From Salinispora pacifica CNR114 (GTDB lineage Bacteria; Actinomycetota; Actinomycetes; Mycobacteriales; Micromonosporaceae): a stretch of 64,000 bases of DNA. The notes under the pieces were generated by a model. That model worked only from the letters and a program-made list of their open reading frames with translations. It was not told the origin of the DNA and searched no databases. The stretch covers positions 62,001-126,000 of the forward strand of contig NZ_AZWO01000011.1 of assembly GCF_000514775.1 (NCBI RefSeq), given 5' to 3'. This document shows, in pieces, positions 28,316 through 37,582 of this stretch. The translations under genes and the position numbers were made by a program. Every line of letters begins with the position of its first letter. Position 1 is the stretch's first letter.

Positions 28316-29820
28316 TGCTGCCCCTCCTCAGTGGCGTCCGCGCCACCCTCGTACGCCCCGTCGTCACCCGGCCTTTCGAGTTGGCGGCCGTTACCCGCCC
28401 CGGCGCCACCGGGCGCCGCCGCCGGCCGGCGGTCAGCCGTCGGCGCCGACCGGCGAATGATCCGGCGCAGCAGCGGCAGCCGATCAGCGACGGCTCGCTC
28501 GGCCCCGTGCTGGCTGGGCTGGTAGTAGTCGGTGCCGACGAGGTCGTCGGGCACGTACTGCTGGTTGACCACACCCCGTTGGTCGTCGTGGGGATAGCGG
28601 TAGCCGGTGCCGTGGCCGAGCCCCTTGGCGCCGGGGTAGTGCGCGTCCCGTAGCCCGCGCGGCACCGCCCCGCCCCGACCAGCCCGGACATCGGCGAGGG
28701 CCGCCCCGATGGCGGTGGTCGCCGAGTTCGACTTCGGGGCCGTGGCCAGGTGGATCACCGCTTGGGCGAGGTTGAGCTGGACCTCCGGCAGGCCGACGTA
28801 CTCCACCGCGTGGGCGGCGGCGGTGGCCACGCCGAGCGCACCCGGGTCGGCCATGCCGACATCCTCGCTGGCGAAGATGACCATCCGTCGGGCGATGAAC
28901 CGCGGATCCTCCCCGGCGACCAGCATCCGGGCCAGCCAGTGCAGCGCCGCGTCCACGTCGGAGCCGCGCATGCTCTTGATGAACGCGCTGGTCACGTCGT
29001 AGTGGCTGTCGCCGTCGCGGTCGTAGCGGACGGCGGCGCTGTCCACCGCCTGCTCGGCGGTGGACAGGTCGATGTGGTTGGCGCCGACCGCGGTGGCGGA
29101 GGCGGCCGCGGCCTCCAGAGCGGTGAGCGCCTTACGGACGTCACCGGCGGCGAGCCGGACCAGATGCTCCTCGGCGTCGGGGGCGAGGGCGGGCGTGCCG
29201 CCCAGGCCACGACTATCAGCGACCGCACGGCGGAGCAGGCTGCGCACCGCGTCGTCACCCAACGGCTGCAGGGTGAGCAGGACGCACCGGGACAACAGCG
29301 GCGAGATGACGGAGAAGTACGGGTTCTCGGTCGTCGCCGCCAGCAGCGTGACGGTCCGGTCCTCGACCGCGGCGAGGAGCGAATCCTGTTGGGTCTTGCT
29401 GAACCGATGCACCTCGTCAATAAAGAGCACGGTCTGCGGGCCACCGGCGCGGCGCTGCCGGCGGGCGACGTCGATGACGGCACGGACGTCCTTCACCCCG
29501 GCGTTCAGCGCCGACATCGCCACGAAGCGACGGTCGGTGGCTCCGGCCACGAGGTGCGCGATGGTGGTCTTCCCACTGCCGGGCGGCCCCCAGAGAATCA
29601 CCGACATCGGCGCGGCCCCGGAGACGAGTTGGTGTAACGGCGCGCCGGGGGCACGCAGGTGGTCCTGGCCGATCAGCTCGTCGAGCCCGGTCGGGCGCAT
29701 CCGGACGGCCAGCGGCGCATCCTGACCGACCGGCGTGAACCCGGTCATGCCGGCGGTACCCGCGGCCGCGACAGCCGCGGCGGCGGGTTCTCCGAAGGAG
29801 AAGAGGACGTCGGGATCCAT
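28312..29820 (-). CDS. rarA: Replication-associated recombination protein A (RarA/MgsA)
   Basis: AAA+ ATPase of the clamp-loader-like RarA/MgsA/WRNIP1 family that acts at stalled replication forks. The 502-residue protein has [15 protein letters not shown] before the ATPase core, Walker [10 protein letters not shown] (78-86), Walker B VLFIDEVH (131-138), sensor [16 protein letters not shown], and the C-terminal MgsA domain with [18 protein letters not shown] and [17 protein letters not shown]. The ATG at 29820 is chosen because an upstream extension would start at a TTG with no family match. The C-terminal 60 residues are low-complexity. Its stop overlaps the GTG of the proline-rich gene. Confidence 0.94.
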   Translation of the reverse strand: MDPDVLFSFGEPAAAAVAAAGTAGMTGFTPVGQDAPLAVRMRPTGLDELIGQDHLRAPGAPLHQLVSGAAPMSVILWGPPGSGKTTIAHLVAGATDRRFVAMSALNAGVKDVRAVIDVARRQRRAGGPQTVLFIDEVHRFSKTQQDSLLAAVEDRTVTLLAATTENPYFSVISPLLSRCVLLTLQPLGDDAVRSLLRRAVADSRGLGGTPALAPDAEEHLVRLAAGDVRKALTALEAAAASATAVGANHIDLSTAEQAVDSAAVRYDRDGDSHYDVTSAFIKSMRGSDVDAALHWLARMLVAGEDPRFIARRMVIFASEDVGMADPGALGVATAAAHAVEYVGLPEVQLNLAQAVIHLATAPKSNSATTAIGAALADVRAGRGGAVPRGLRDAHYPGAKGLGHGTGYRYPHDDQRGVVNQQYVPDDLVGTDYYQPSQHGAERAVADRLPLLRRIIRRSAPTADRRPAAAPGGAGAGNGRQLERPGDDGAYEGGADATEEGQQ

Positions 29821-29900
29821 CACGGGAACAGTACCGGGCCCGGCCGGGGTCAACAGAATCAGCGCCGCCGGGCAACGCTGACCTGCCCCTCCGGTCCGGC

Positions 29901-29937
29901 CGGTGCCACCGGCAGCGCGACGCGGCCGGTGGCACCG
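29901..29937 (-). terminator. Terminator of the MFS/ArsR transcript
   Basis: Perfect 12-bp arms CGGTGCCACCGG (29901-29912) and CCGGTGGCACCG (29926-29937) with a 13-nt loop start 3 nt past the MFS stop codon on the minus strand. The GC-rich hairpin without T-tract is typical of actinobacterial terminators. Confidence 0.65.
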
Positions 29938-29940
29938 CCC

Positions 29941-31320
29941 TCACCGCCGAGCCGCGCCCGCGCCGGTGGTCGGGTCCCCAGCGCGGGCCGGGGGCGCGCC
30001 GGGCTGCCCGCTGACCGTCGCCGAGCCCTCGGGCTGGGTCACCGGGGGCTCGGGCGAGGCGGCGGCCGTCGGCGTACCGACCGAAGCATCGCGGCTCGCC
30101 CGCCAGGCGGGCAGGTACAGCGGCGCGGCGATCGCGAGCACGACCGCGCCGGCCAGCATCGCGACGCTGACCCCGGCCCGGTCGGCGACCAGGCCGAGCA
30201 CGATCCCCCCGGCGGCACCGGCGGGCATGGCCACCATCGAGTTCAGGGAGACCACACTGGTTCGGTATGGCCCGTCGACCTGCCGGTGCACCAGCCCCAT
30301 GTGCAACGGGTTCGAGGCGCCGTGCACGACGTAGCACACGACGAAGGCGATCAGCACGCCGACCGGACCGGCGAGCAGCGCCATTCCGACCACGGTGACG
30401 CCCTGCGCGATCCGCAGCAGCGCCGCGGCGGGCGCGGCGCCCAGCCGCCGGGTGAGCAGCGGGGTCGCCGCCGCGCCGCCGGCATTCGCGAGCCAGGCCA
30501 CCATGGTTGCCGGCCCGAGCAGCGCCCCGGCTCGATCGGAGTCGCCGAGCACCTCGGCGAGCCGAACCGGCAGGAGAGCTTCGAAAGTGACCATGCCGAA
30601 GCCCCAGAAGAGCTCGACCGCGAGCAGGGCGAGCAGCACCCGGGAGCGGCGCAGCAGCCCCATCGCCTGGCCGATCATCCGGGGGGCCTCCGCGATCGAC
30701 TCGCGGAGCGCCGACGACCCGGCGGCGGCACGACGCTCGCGCAGCAGGGCGAGCAGGGCTACCAGCCCGACGATCTGCAGCACCACGATGGCCACGATCG
30801 GCATGGTCAACGCGCTGAACGGGCCGACCGGTCCGAGCGCGACCAGCCCGCCGCTGAGCAGCGCGCCGGCCGCCATGGCGACGCCGAGCGCCGTCCCGCC
30901 CTGGCTCAGCCCGCGCTCATACTCGGCCTCGGGGTCGGCCGCGAGGGTGCTGTCCACGAACCAGGACTCGAGCGGGCCGCTGTCCAGCGCCCGATAGACC
31001 CCCTGCAACGCCCACACCGCCACCAGCAGGGCGAACGAGTCAGCCACGACGAAGAGCGCTATGGAGACGAGGTTGACCACCGCGGCGAGCACCAGCACCG
31101 GCCGGCGTCCCACGGCGTCGGCGAGCCCGGCGGTCGGCAACTCGAGCACGAGGACGAGGAGACCCTGGGCGGCGAACGCCACGCCGATCTCGGTGAGGGT
31201 GAGGCCCCGCTCCTGCATCAGCAGGACGAAGACCGGGACCAGCAGGCCGACCGGCAGCCAGCGCAGGCTGAGCAGGATGAGGTAGCGATGCCGGACCTGA
31301 TGGACCGAGAGGGTGGCCAT
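29941..31320 (-). CDS. MFS transporter
   Basis: A 459-residue major facilitator superfamily permease, probably a drug or metabolite exporter. About 12 hydrophobic segments are seen, starting with ILLSLRWLPVGLLVPVFVLLM. The loop 2-3 signature is present as GLADAVGRRPVLV. The C-terminal 45 residues are hydrophilic, Pro/Ala-rich and probably cytoplasmic. The ATG at 31320 is preceded by AAGGAGG and overlaps the ArsR stop by one base (TGATG). Coupling to an ArsR-type repressor suggests substrate-inducible expression. Substrate cannot be deduced. Confidence 0.87.
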   Translation of the reverse strand: MATLSVHQVRHRYLILLSLRWLPVGLLVPVFVLLMQERGLTLTEIGVAFAAQGLLVLVLELPTAGLADAVGRRPVLVLAAVVNLVSIALFVVADSFALLVAVWALQGVYRALDSGPLESWFVDSTLAADPEAEYERGLSQGGTALGVAMAAGALLSGGLVALGPVGPFSALTMPIVAIVVLQIVGLVALLALLRERRAAAGSSALRESIAEAPRMIGQAMGLLRRSRVLLALLAVELFWGFGMVTFEALLPVRLAEVLGDSDRAGALLGPATMVAWLANAGGAAATPLLTRRLGAAPAAALLRIAQGVTVVGMALLAGPVGVLIAFVVCYVVHGASNPLHMGLVHRQVDGPYRTSVVSLNSMVAMPAGAAGGIVLGLVADRAGVSVAMLAGAVVLAIAAPLYLPAWRASRDASVGTPTAAASPEPPVTQPEGSATVSGQPGAPPARAGDPTTGAGAARR

Positions 31321-31916
31321 CACGCCTCCTTCGGCAGCGGGTAGGCGGCGAGGTAGACCTGGACCTGCTCGGCGCCGGGCTCCGCCGGGTCGGCTGCTTC
31401 GCGGTATCGCTCCAGGACCTGCCAGAGTTCGTCGTTGAGCGCCTTCAGCCGGTCTGCCGGGAGGGTCAGGAAGGCGTCGCCCATCCCGAAGGCGTCCCGC
31501 CACTCCGACGACCACTCGCTCTGCGCCGCGTGCCACCGCTGCGCCTGCTCGGTCAGCAGGCGCACCTGGTGGCCCTGGATCCACTCCAGGGCGGCACGGG
31601 CGTCCGGGTCGTCGTCGAAGTCGGTGGGCTCGAAGTCGCTGATCTCGTGCGCGGCCCGCCACCAGCGCTGCCGGCCGGTGCCCCGGTCGGGATCCTCGGC
31701 GACCAGCCCCACATCGGCGAGCTGACGCAGGTGGTAGCTGGTGGCACCGGTGTTGGTGTCGAGCTGTTCGGCCAGCATGGTGGCGGTCGCCGAACCCTGC
31801 ACCCGCAGCGCCCCGAGGAGCCGGATCCGCAGTGGGTGCGCCAGCACCCGAATCTGCCGGTGGTCGATGTGCACCACGCGCGGGGTCGGCCCGGCCCGTT
31901 CCCGATCATCAGTCAT
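31320..31916 (-). CDS. ArsR-like winged-helix transcriptional regulator
   Basis: A 198-residue regulator with an N-terminal ArsR/HTH_20-type winged helix (about 15-90: RVLAHPLRIRLLGALRVQG, then TGATSYHLRQLADVGLVAED). A helical C-terminal region probably handles dimerisation or ligand sensing; no metal-binding Cys cluster is visible, so a metal sensor is unlikely. It is co-transcribed with the MFS gene. A 34-bp perfect palindrome covers the -35 region and spacer of its own likely promoter, so it is probably autoregulated and controls the transporter. The -10 lies 6 nt before the ATG, implying a leaderless mRNA. Confidence 0.88.
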   Translation of the reverse strand: MTDDRERAGPTPRVVHIDHRQIRVLAHPLRIRLLGALRVQGSATATMLAEQLDTNTGATSYHLRQLADVGLVAEDPDRGTGRQRWWRAAHEISDFEPTDFDDDPDARAALEWIQGHQVRLLTEQAQRWHAAQSEWSSEWRDAFGMGDAFLTLPADRLKALNDELWQVLERYREAADPAEPGAEQVQVYLAAYPLPKEA

Positions 31917-31922
31917 GCTTGC

Positions 31923-31952
31923 ACACTATCTCTGCACAACTCTTGTGCACAA
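31923..31952 (-). promoter_or_regulatory. Candidate leaderless promoter of the ArsR-MFS operon
   Basis: Minus-strand TTGTGC (31952-31947), an 18-bp spacer and TAGTGT (31928-31923) form a plausible -35/-10 pair. Only 6 nt separate the -10 from the ATG at 31916, so transcription should begin at or next to the start codon. Confidence 0.5.
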
Positions 31953-31964
31953 GAGTTGTGCAGA
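31931..31964. promoter_or_regulatory. 34-bp perfect palindromic operator upstream of the ArsR gene
   Basis: Left arm TCTGCACAACTCTTGTG (31931-31947) is exactly complementary to the right arm 31948-31964, with no spacer. Further half-sites of the TTGTGCA type flank it, AGTTGTGCAA at 31967-31976 and a weaker TTGCACAC at 31919-31926. The palindrome covers the predicted -35 and spacer of the ArsR promoter, so binding would block transcription. The ArsR-like protein is the obvious candidate ligand. Confidence 0.75.
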
Positions 31965-32013
31965 AAAGTTGTGCAATGTCTTCGACGTCGACCGCCCCGC
32001 ACCCAGGCAGACC

Positions 32014-32031
32014 GGGCGCTGAGCAGCGCCC
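32014..32031. terminator. Minor hairpin between aspS and the ArsR gene
   Basis: Arms GGGCGCT (32014-32020) and AGCGCCC (32025-32031) with a 4-nt loop, downstream of the stronger aspS terminator on the minus strand. It may act as a second stop for readthrough towards the ArsR-MFS genes. Confidence 0.35.
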
Positions 32032-32055
32032 GTCCCGACCAGACCCCGCACACAA

Positions 32056-32088
32056 CAGTGGCGGCCCGGCAAAGCCGAGCCGCCACTG
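32056..32088 (-). terminator. Terminator downstream of aspS
   Basis: A 10-bp perfect stem, CAGTGGCGGC (32056-32065) with GCCGCCACTG (32079-32088), contains a further 4-bp stem CGGC/GCCG around an AAA loop. It begins 19 nt past the aspS stop on the minus strand, a strong rho-independent-type hairpin without a long T-tract. Confidence 0.75.
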
Positions 32089-32106
32089 GAATGACCAACG
32101 AGGCGA

Positions 32107-33930
32107 TCAGGTGGGGTCGGCCACCGGAGCAGCCGGGCCGGCGGTGCCGGCCTGCGCCCGCGCCTCGGGCTTGGGCCGGGCATCCACGCCCGCCTCCAGG
32201 CGCTGCGCCGCGGTGATCGGAGTCGGCGCGGCGGTCAACGGATCAAACCCGCCGCGGGTCTTCGGGAAGGCAATGACCTCACGGATCGAGTCGGCACCGG
32301 CGAGCAGCATGCAGACCCGGTCCCAGCCGAAGGCGATCCCGCCGTGTGGCGGCGCGCCGTACTTGAACGCCTCCAACAGGAAGCCGAACTTGTCCTGCGC
32401 CTGCTCGGGGGTGATCCCGAGCAGGTCGAAGACCCGCTGCTGCACGTCGCCGCGGTGGATACGGATCGAGCCGCCGCCGATCTCGTTTCCGTTGCAGACG
32501 ATGTCGTACGCGTACGCGAGAGCCTGGTCCGGCGCCTCCTCGAAGCGGTCCACCCACTCGGCGTTCGGCGCGGTGAACGGATGATGCACCGCGGTCCAGC
32601 CGCTCGCTCCGCCCTCCTCGCCGTCGGTGACCCGCTCGAACATCGGCGCGTCAACCACCCAGCAGAACGCCCAGGCGCTCTCGTCAATCAGCTTCGCCCG
32701 GCGGGCGATCTCCACCCGGGCCGCGCCGAGCAGTTCCTGCGCCGCCCGGCTCTCCGCCCCGGCGGCGAAGAAGATCGCGTCGCCGGGCTTCGCGCCGACC
32801 GCGTCGGCCAGACCCGCCAGGTGCTCGGTGGAGAGGTTCTTGGCGACCGGGCCCCGCGCCTCGCCCGTCTCGGCGTCGAGCACCACGTACGCCAGGCCCC
32901 TCGCACCCCGCGCCTTGGCCCAGTCCTGCCAGCCGTCCAACTCCTTACGGGACTGCGCCGCACCGCCGGGCATCACAACCGCACCGACGTAGCCACCCGC
33001 CTCGATCGCGCCGGCGAAGACCCGGAACCGGGTGCCGCGCAGGTAGTCGGTCAGCTCGGTCAACTCCACGCCGTAGCGCAGGTCCGGCTTGTCCGAACCG
33101 TACCGGGCCATGGCCTCGTGCCAGGTGATCCGCGGGATCGGCCGAGTGATCTGGTGGCCGGCCAGGTCCCGCCACAGCCGGGACACGATCGCCTCGCCGA
33201 GGTCGATCACGTCGTCCTCGGTGACGAAGGACATCTCGATGTCCAGCTGGGTGAACTCCGGCTGCCGGTCGGCGCGGAAGTCCTCGTCCCGGTAGCAGCG
33301 GGCGATCTGGTAGTACCGCTCCATCCCGCCCACCATGAGCAGCTGCTTGAACAGCTGCGGCGACTGGGGCAGCGCGTACCAGGTGCCGGGCTGCAGCCGG
33401 ACCGGCACCAGGAAGTCCCGGGCCCCCTCCGGTGTCGAGCGGGTCAACGTCGGGGTCTCGATCTCCAGGAAGTCCCGCTCGTGCAGCACCGCACGGGCGA
33501 TCTGGTTCGCCGCGGAACGCAGCCGCAGGGCGTTGGCCGGGCCACTGCGGCGTAGATCCAGATACCGGTAGCGCAGCCGGACGTCGTCACCGGCCTCGAC
33601 CTGGTCATCCACCGGCAGGGGCAGGGGCGCCGCCTCGGAGAGCACCTCCAGCTCCTCCGCCGTCACCTCGACCTCGCCGGTGGCCAGCTCCGGGTTCTCG
33701 TTGCCTTCGGGACGACGGGTCACATCGCCGGTGACCCGGACGCAGTACTCGTTGCGCAGCACGTGGGCGTCCTCCTCGCGGAGGACGACCTGGGCCACCC
33801 CGGAGCCGTCCCGCAGGTCGACAAAGATGACACCGCCGTGGTCGCGCCGGCGGGCCACCCAGCCGGCGAGCGTCACCGTGGTGCCGGCGTCCGTCGCGCG
33901 CAGGCTTCCGGCGTCATGGGTACGGATCAC
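32107..33930 (-). CDS. aspS: Aspartyl-tRNA synthetase (aspartate--tRNA(Asp/Asn) ligase)
   Basis: Class II synthetase charging tRNA-Asp; bacterial-type enzymes may also charge tRNA-Asn. The 607-residue protein has the OB-fold anticodon-binding domain ([25 protein letters not shown]), the class II core with [14 protein letters not shown], the insertion (GAD) domain typical of bacterial AspRS, and the motif 3 region [14 protein letters not shown]. The GTG at 33930 is chosen by family alignment, with GGGAG 9 nt upstream; an ATG at 33948 is the alternative. The last 40 residues are an Ala/Pro-rich tail. Its leader holds stable hairpins. Confidence 0.96.
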   Translation of the reverse strand: MIRTHDAGSLRATDAGTTVTLAGWVARRRDHGGVIFVDLRDGSGVAQVVLREEDAHVLRNEYCVRVTGDVTRRPEGNENPELATGEVEVTAEELEVLSEAAPLPLPVDDQVEAGDDVRLRYRYLDLRRSGPANALRLRSAANQIARAVLHERDFLEIETPTLTRSTPEGARDFLVPVRLQPGTWYALPQSPQLFKQLLMVGGMERYYQIARCYRDEDFRADRQPEFTQLDIEMSFVTEDDVIDLGEAIVSRLWRDLAGHQITRPIPRITWHEAMARYGSDKPDLRYGVELTELTDYLRGTRFRVFAGAIEAGGYVGAVVMPGGAAQSRKELDGWQDWAKARGARGLAYVVLDAETGEARGPVAKNLSTEHLAGLADAVGAKPGDAIFFAAGAESRAAQELLGAARVEIARRAKLIDESAWAFCWVVDAPMFERVTDGEEGGASGWTAVHHPFTAPNAEWVDRFEEAPDQALAYAYDIVCNGNEIGGGSIRIHRGDVQQRVFDLLGITPEQAQDKFGFLLEAFKYGAPPHGGIAFGWDRVCMLLAGADSIREVIAFPKTRGGFDPLTAAPTPITAAQRLEAGVDARPKPEARAQAGTAGPAAPVADPT

Positions 33931-33963
33931 GGCGTGCGTCTCCCTCATCTGCGGTATGAATCT

Positions 33964-34049
33964 GCCCGGCATCCTCGCCGGGCCGCCCCGGGGCCGCATC
34001 CTCATTTCCAGCCTGTTCCGGGGCAGAATGTCTCTGCCCCGGCATTCTG
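33964..34049 (-). promoter_or_regulatory. Structured leader between the desaturase gene and aspS
   Basis: Three pairings are seen. Arms GCCCGGC and GCCGGGC at 33964-33970 and 33977-33983 have a 6-nt loop. Perfect 10-bp arms CCGGGGCAGA (34018-34027) and TCTGCCCCGG (34033-34042) have a 5-nt loop. An alternative CAGAATG (34024-34030) with CATTCTG (34043-34049) shares bases with the second stem and so excludes it. They may form a terminator for the desaturase transcript plus an aspS leader structure. No T-box or known riboswitch was recognised. Confidence 0.5.
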
Positions 34050-34157
34050 TCAGGACTACCGCACCGCCGTTTAGCGGGTGCGCGGAAGGAGAGCCGCCGC
34101 GCGCCAAACCTGGGTGGGTGCCGTGCGCCGGGACCGGTGGCACCGCGACCTGGGCCG

Positions 34158-35093
34158 TCAGCTCCGGGCGGCCTGTCGGGCGCGACGGGCGTCGCGCTTC
34201 TCCTCGAACCGGGACGCGGCGACCTCCAGGCCGTCGAGGTGGGCCGCGATCTGATCCCGGGCCGCCTCGCCCTCCGCGTCCAGGCCCGACACCTCGAAGA
34301 TGTCCCACTGTCGCAGCACCGGCAGCACCACCTCGTCCCGGTGCTGGCGCAGGTCGTAGATGCCGGCCAGGGCGATCGCGACAGACTTCCGGGCGAACCC
34401 CTCGATGCCGTTGCCCGGCATCTGGAACTCGGCCAGCACGTCGGCCACCGCCCGCATCGTCTGGCTGGGAGCCACCTCGAAGGCGGCGGCGAGCAGGTTT
34501 CGGTAGAACAGCATGTGCAGGTTCTCGTCGGTGGCGATTCGCGCCAACAGCGCCTCGCAGTGCGGATCGCCGGTGGCCCGGCCGGTGTTCCGGTGCGAGA
34601 TCCGGGTGGCCAGCTCCTGGAACGACACGTACGCGAGCGAGTGCAGCATCTCCTCGTCGTGCGCGTTGCGGTAGCCGGCCGACATGTGCGTCATCCGGGC
34701 CCGCTCCAGGGCCACCGGGTCGACCGCCCGGGTCACCGTCAGGTAGTCCCGGATCGCGATGCCGTGCCGCGCCTCCTCGGCCGTCCACCGGTGCACCCAG
34801 GTCCCCCACGCCCCGTCCCGGCCAAAGAGCGTGGCGATCTGGTGGTGGTACGAGGGCAGGTTGTCCTCGGTGAGCAGGTTGACGATCAACGCGGTACGGG
34901 CGACCTCGGGCAGCTGGGAGTCGGCCGGCGCCCACGCCTGCCCCCCGAGCGGACCGTCGAAGGTCCGCCCCTCACTCCAGGGCACGTACTCGTGCGGGAA
35001 CCACTCCTTCGCGATCGACAGATGCCGGTCGAGGTTCTTCTCCACGACGACTTCCAGCTCGTGCAGGAGGGCGGTCTGGCTGAGGACGGTCAT
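34158..35093 (-). CDS. Acyl-ACP desaturase (ferritin-like di-iron)
   Basis: A 311-residue soluble di-iron desaturase of the acyl-[acyl-carrier-protein] desaturase family (DesA-like), expected to insert a double bond into ACP-bound fatty acids using O2 and reductant. Iron ligands are visible as EEARHG (about 106-111) and [13 protein letters not shown], with [13 protein letters not shown] supplying the first ligand helix. ATG at 35093 has GGGAG 7 nt upstream. It is placed between hisS and aspS. A 29-bp near-perfect palindrome directly upstream suggests repression by a TetR-type regulator encoded elsewhere. Confidence 0.9.
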   Translation of the reverse strand: MTVLSQTALLHELEVVVEKNLDRHLSIAKEWFPHEYVPWSEGRTFDGPLGGQAWAPADSQLPEVARTALIVNLLTEDNLPSYHHQIATLFGRDGAWGTWVHRWTAEEARHGIAIRDYLTVTRAVDPVALERARMTHMSAGYRNAHDEEMLHSLAYVSFQELATRISHRNTGRATGDPHCEALLARIATDENLHMLFYRNLLAAAFEVAPSQTMRAVADVLAEFQMPGNGIEGFARKSVAIALAGIYDLRQHRDEVVLPVLRQWDIFEVSGLDAEGEAARDQIAAHLDGLEVAASRFEEKRDARRARQAARS

Positions 35094-35103
35094 GCGGGTC
35101 TCC

Positions 35104-35132
35104 CTACGGCGGCGTAACTTACGCCACCGTAG
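35104..35132. promoter_or_regulatory. 29-bp near-perfect palindrome at the desaturase start
   Basis: Outer arms CTACGG (35104-35109) and CCGTAG (35127-35132) enclose GGCGTAA (35111-35117) and TTACGCC (35119-35125). Only the C/A pair at 35110/35126 and the single centre base break the symmetry. It lies 10 bp before the ATG and covers a possible -10 (TAAGTT on the minus strand). Size and symmetry suit a TetR-family operator; the regulator is not next to it. Confidence 0.65.
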
Positions 35133-35241
35133 GTCCGATCGTCGGTACGCGCCAGTAGCGTCCCACGCGCGCCCTCCGAGCAGCGCCTTCCTGCCGAAAC
35201 ATCCACGCCCCGGCCGAACGAGCGCCGGCGGTCGCGGAGAC

Positions 35242-36570
35242 TCAGCTCACCACCGGCCGCAGGTCCGCCGCGGGCGGCTGCCACACCTCGGCCCGCGCCG
35301 ACACCTGCGCGCCGGTACGGATGTCCTTGACCTCGTCCGCGCCCTCGTCCGTGCCGGGGAACCACACGTACGGGATGCCTCGCCGTTCGGCGTAGCGAAT
35401 CTGCTTGCCGAACTTCGCCGCGCTCGGCGCGACCTCGGTGCAGATGCCCCGGGCCCGCAGCGCCTCCGCGACCCGGTTACTCACCGCCCGCTGCGCCTCG
35501 CTGGTCACCGCCACCACCACGCAGGTGGGGACCGGGCGGGAAATGCTCAACGCCCCGGCACCGAAGAGCAGGCCGAGCAGGCGGGTCACGCCGATCGAGA
35601 TGCCCACTCCCGGGAACGCGACGGCACCGGCGCTGGCCAGGTTGTCGTACCGGCCGCCGGAGCAGATCGAGCCGAAGCGCTCGTACCCGATCAGCTGCGT
35701 CTCATAGACGGTCCCGGTGTAGTAGTCCAGGCCGCGGGCGATGCGCAGGTCGGCGACGCAGAGGCCGGGCGCGTGCTCGGCGGCGGTCTGCATCACCTGG
35801 ACCAGCTCCGCGAGGCCCTCGTCGAGCAGCGGGTGACTGACCCCGAGCGCGTTCACCGCGTCGGCGAACGACGCGTCCGGCGCCGAGATCTCCGCCAGCG
35901 CCAGCACGGCCTTCGCCTGCGCCTCGGTCGCCCCGGCCGTGGCGGTCAGAAGGTCGGCCACCCGGGCCGGGCCGATCTTGTCCAGCTTGTCGACCGCGCG
36001 TAGCGCCGCCTCCGGGTCGGTGATCCCCACCCCCCGGTAGAAGCCCTCGCAGATCTTGCGGTTGTTGACCTGGATCCGCACCGGCGGGATCGGCAGCGAC
36101 CGCAGCGCGTCCCCGATCACCAGCGGCATCTCGGCCTCGTGGTGCGGTGCCAGCGTGTCCCGGTCGACGATGTCGATGTCCGCCTGCAGGAACTCCCGGT
36201 AGCGGCCCTCCTGCGGCCGTTCGCCCCGCCACACCTTCTGGATCTGGTAGCGGCGGAACGGGAACTGGAGCTTGCCGGCGTTCTCCAGCACGTACCGGGC
36301 GAACGGCACGGTCAGGTCGAAGTGCAGGCCAAGAGCGTCGTCGCCGGTCGGTCCGTCGGGGTCGGCCTGCAGCCGTCGAAGCAGGTAGACCTCCTTGGAG
36401 GTCTCCCCCTTGCGCAACAACTGGTCGAGCGGCTCGACCGCGCGGGTCTCCAGCGGGGCGAACCCGTACCGCTCGAAGGTGTCCCGGATCCGCTCCAGGA
36501 CGGACTGCTCGATCATCCGCTGGGCGGGCGTCCACTCCGGGAAGCCGGAGATCGGCGTGGGCTTACTCAT
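35242..36570 (-). CDS. hisS: Histidyl-tRNA synthetase
   Basis: Class II synthetase charging tRNA-His. The 442-residue protein starts MSKPTPISGFPEWTPAQR and has FDLTVPFARYV (motif 2 region), RYQIQKVWRGERPQEGRYREF, the histidine-specific motif RIARGLDYYTGTVYE, the SGGRYDNL motif and the C-terminal anticodon-binding domain. The ATG at 36570 has GGAG 5 nt upstream. It ends 148 bp before the desaturase gene and starts 55 bp after the metallo-hydrolase stop, so it may share a transcript with that gene. Confidence 0.96.
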   Translation of the reverse strand: MSKPTPISGFPEWTPAQRMIEQSVLERIRDTFERYGFAPLETRAVEPLDQLLRKGETSKEVYLLRRLQADPDGPTGDDALGLHFDLTVPFARYVLENAGKLQFPFRRYQIQKVWRGERPQEGRYREFLQADIDIVDRDTLAPHHEAEMPLVIGDALRSLPIPPVRIQVNNRKICEGFYRGVGITDPEAALRAVDKLDKIGPARVADLLTATAGATEAQAKAVLALAEISAPDASFADAVNALGVSHPLLDEGLAELVQVMQTAAEHAPGLCVADLRIARGLDYYTGTVYETQLIGYERFGSICSGGRYDNLASAGAVAFPGVGISIGVTRLLGLLFGAGALSISRPVPTCVVVAVTSEAQRAVSNRVAEALRARGICTEVAPSAAKFGKQIRYAERRGIPYVWFPGTDEGADEVKDIRTGAQVSARAEVWQPPAADLRPVVS

Positions 36571-36625
36571 GGTGCTCCGTTCGCGAACCCCGCGCGGTCC
36601 GCGCGAGGGAAAGAGGGTGCGGCGG

Positions 36626-37342
36626 CTACAGGCCGCGGGCAGGGGCCGCCGGTCGCGCCGGCGCGCCCGCGACCTCAAGCAGGTACGGGTTGGCGGCGCG
36701 TTCCCGGCCAATCGTCGTGGTGGGACCGTGGCCGGGCAGCACGACCGTGTCATCCGCCAGCGGGAGGATTTTGCTCCGCAGGCTGGCGAGCATCGTCGGA
36801 TGGCTGCCACCCGGCAGGTCGGTACGGCCGATCGAGCCGGCGAAGAGCACGTCACCGGAGAGGCAGAGCTCGTCTGCCTCCCAGCGGGAGTCCGCGCCGG
36901 GCAACCGGAAGAGCACCGACCCGCCGGTATGGCCCGGCGCGTGGTCGACGGTGATCTCCAGCCCGGCGAGGTCGAGGGTGGCGCCGTCGGTCAGTTCGGC
37001 GACGTCCTCCGGCTCGGTGTACGGCAGCCGGCCGCCGAAGAGCCCGGCCAGGTCAGCCGAGAGCCCCTTCGCCGGGTCGGCGAGGAGTTCCCGGTCGGCC
37101 GGGTGGACGTACGCGGTGACCCCACGGGCGCCACAGACCGGCGCGACGGAGAAGGTGTGGTCGAGGTGGCCGTGGGTCAACAGGACGGCGGCCGGATGCA
37201 GCCGGTGCTCGGCCAGCAGGGCGTCGAGTCGGTCGAGTACCCCGATGCCGGGATCGACCACCACACACTGCTCCCCCGGCGCCGTCGCGACCACATAGCA
37301 GTTGGTGCCGAAGGCGTCCGCGGGAAAACCGGCCACGAGCAC
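36626..37342 (-). CDS. Metallo-beta-lactamase-fold hydrolase (glyoxalase II-like)
   Basis: A 238-residue metal-dependent hydrolase with the fold's signature THGHLDH (56-62), a following His in DHAPGHTGG, Asp in LCLSGDVLFAGSIGR and a C-terminal VVLPGHGP. Spacing fits the glyoxalase II/YcbL-like group that often lies between rel and hisS in actinobacteria, so a thioester hydrolase is likely; substrate unknown. GTG start at 37342 has GGGGAG 5 nt upstream. It is transcribed divergently from the cyclophilin pair, with 240 bp between them. Confidence 0.9.
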   Translation of the reverse strand: MLVAGFPADAFGTNCYVVATAPGEQCVVVDPGIGVLDRLDALLAEHRLHPAAVLLTHGHLDHTFSVAPVCGARGVTAYVHPADRELLADPAKGLSADLAGLFGGRLPYTEPEDVAELTDGATLDLAGLEITVDHAPGHTGGSVLFRLPGADSRWEADELCLSGDVLFAGSIGRTDLPGGSHPTMLASLRSKILPLADDTVVLPGHGPTTTIGRERAANPYLLEVAGAPARPAAPARGL

Positions 37343-37481
37343 GACAGCTCCCCTTCCCTCGAAGTGTCAGGTCGTCTGCTGAGCCTAGTCGCCGAGGCAA
37401 CCATGCTCGCGCGGCGCGGCCCGGGTGGTGGGTGCGGCGAGGTCCACGGGTCACCACCACGCCACCTCGTACACGACAATC

Positions 37482-37509
37482 CCCGCCACTGGCCGTACAC
37501 TCTGGCGGG
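37482..37509. promoter_or_regulatory. Inverted repeat in the divergent hydrolase-cyclophilin promoter region
   Basis: Arms CCCGCCA (37482-37488) and TGGCGGG (37503-37509) with a 14-bp spacer lie 73 bp upstream of the first cyclophilin. It could be an operator or leader element for that gene. Based on symmetry alone. Confidence 0.3.
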
Positions 37510-37582
37510 CGTGTGGCATGGCACACCTGACCAACGGTCGGGCCGCCCGTCACGGAACCAGGGTAGAGGAAGGGGAGCGCGG

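Noticed and set aside
33931-34157. T-box riboswitch in the aspS leader
   Set aside because: No T-box consensus or specifier-loop arrangement was seen, only simple hairpins.
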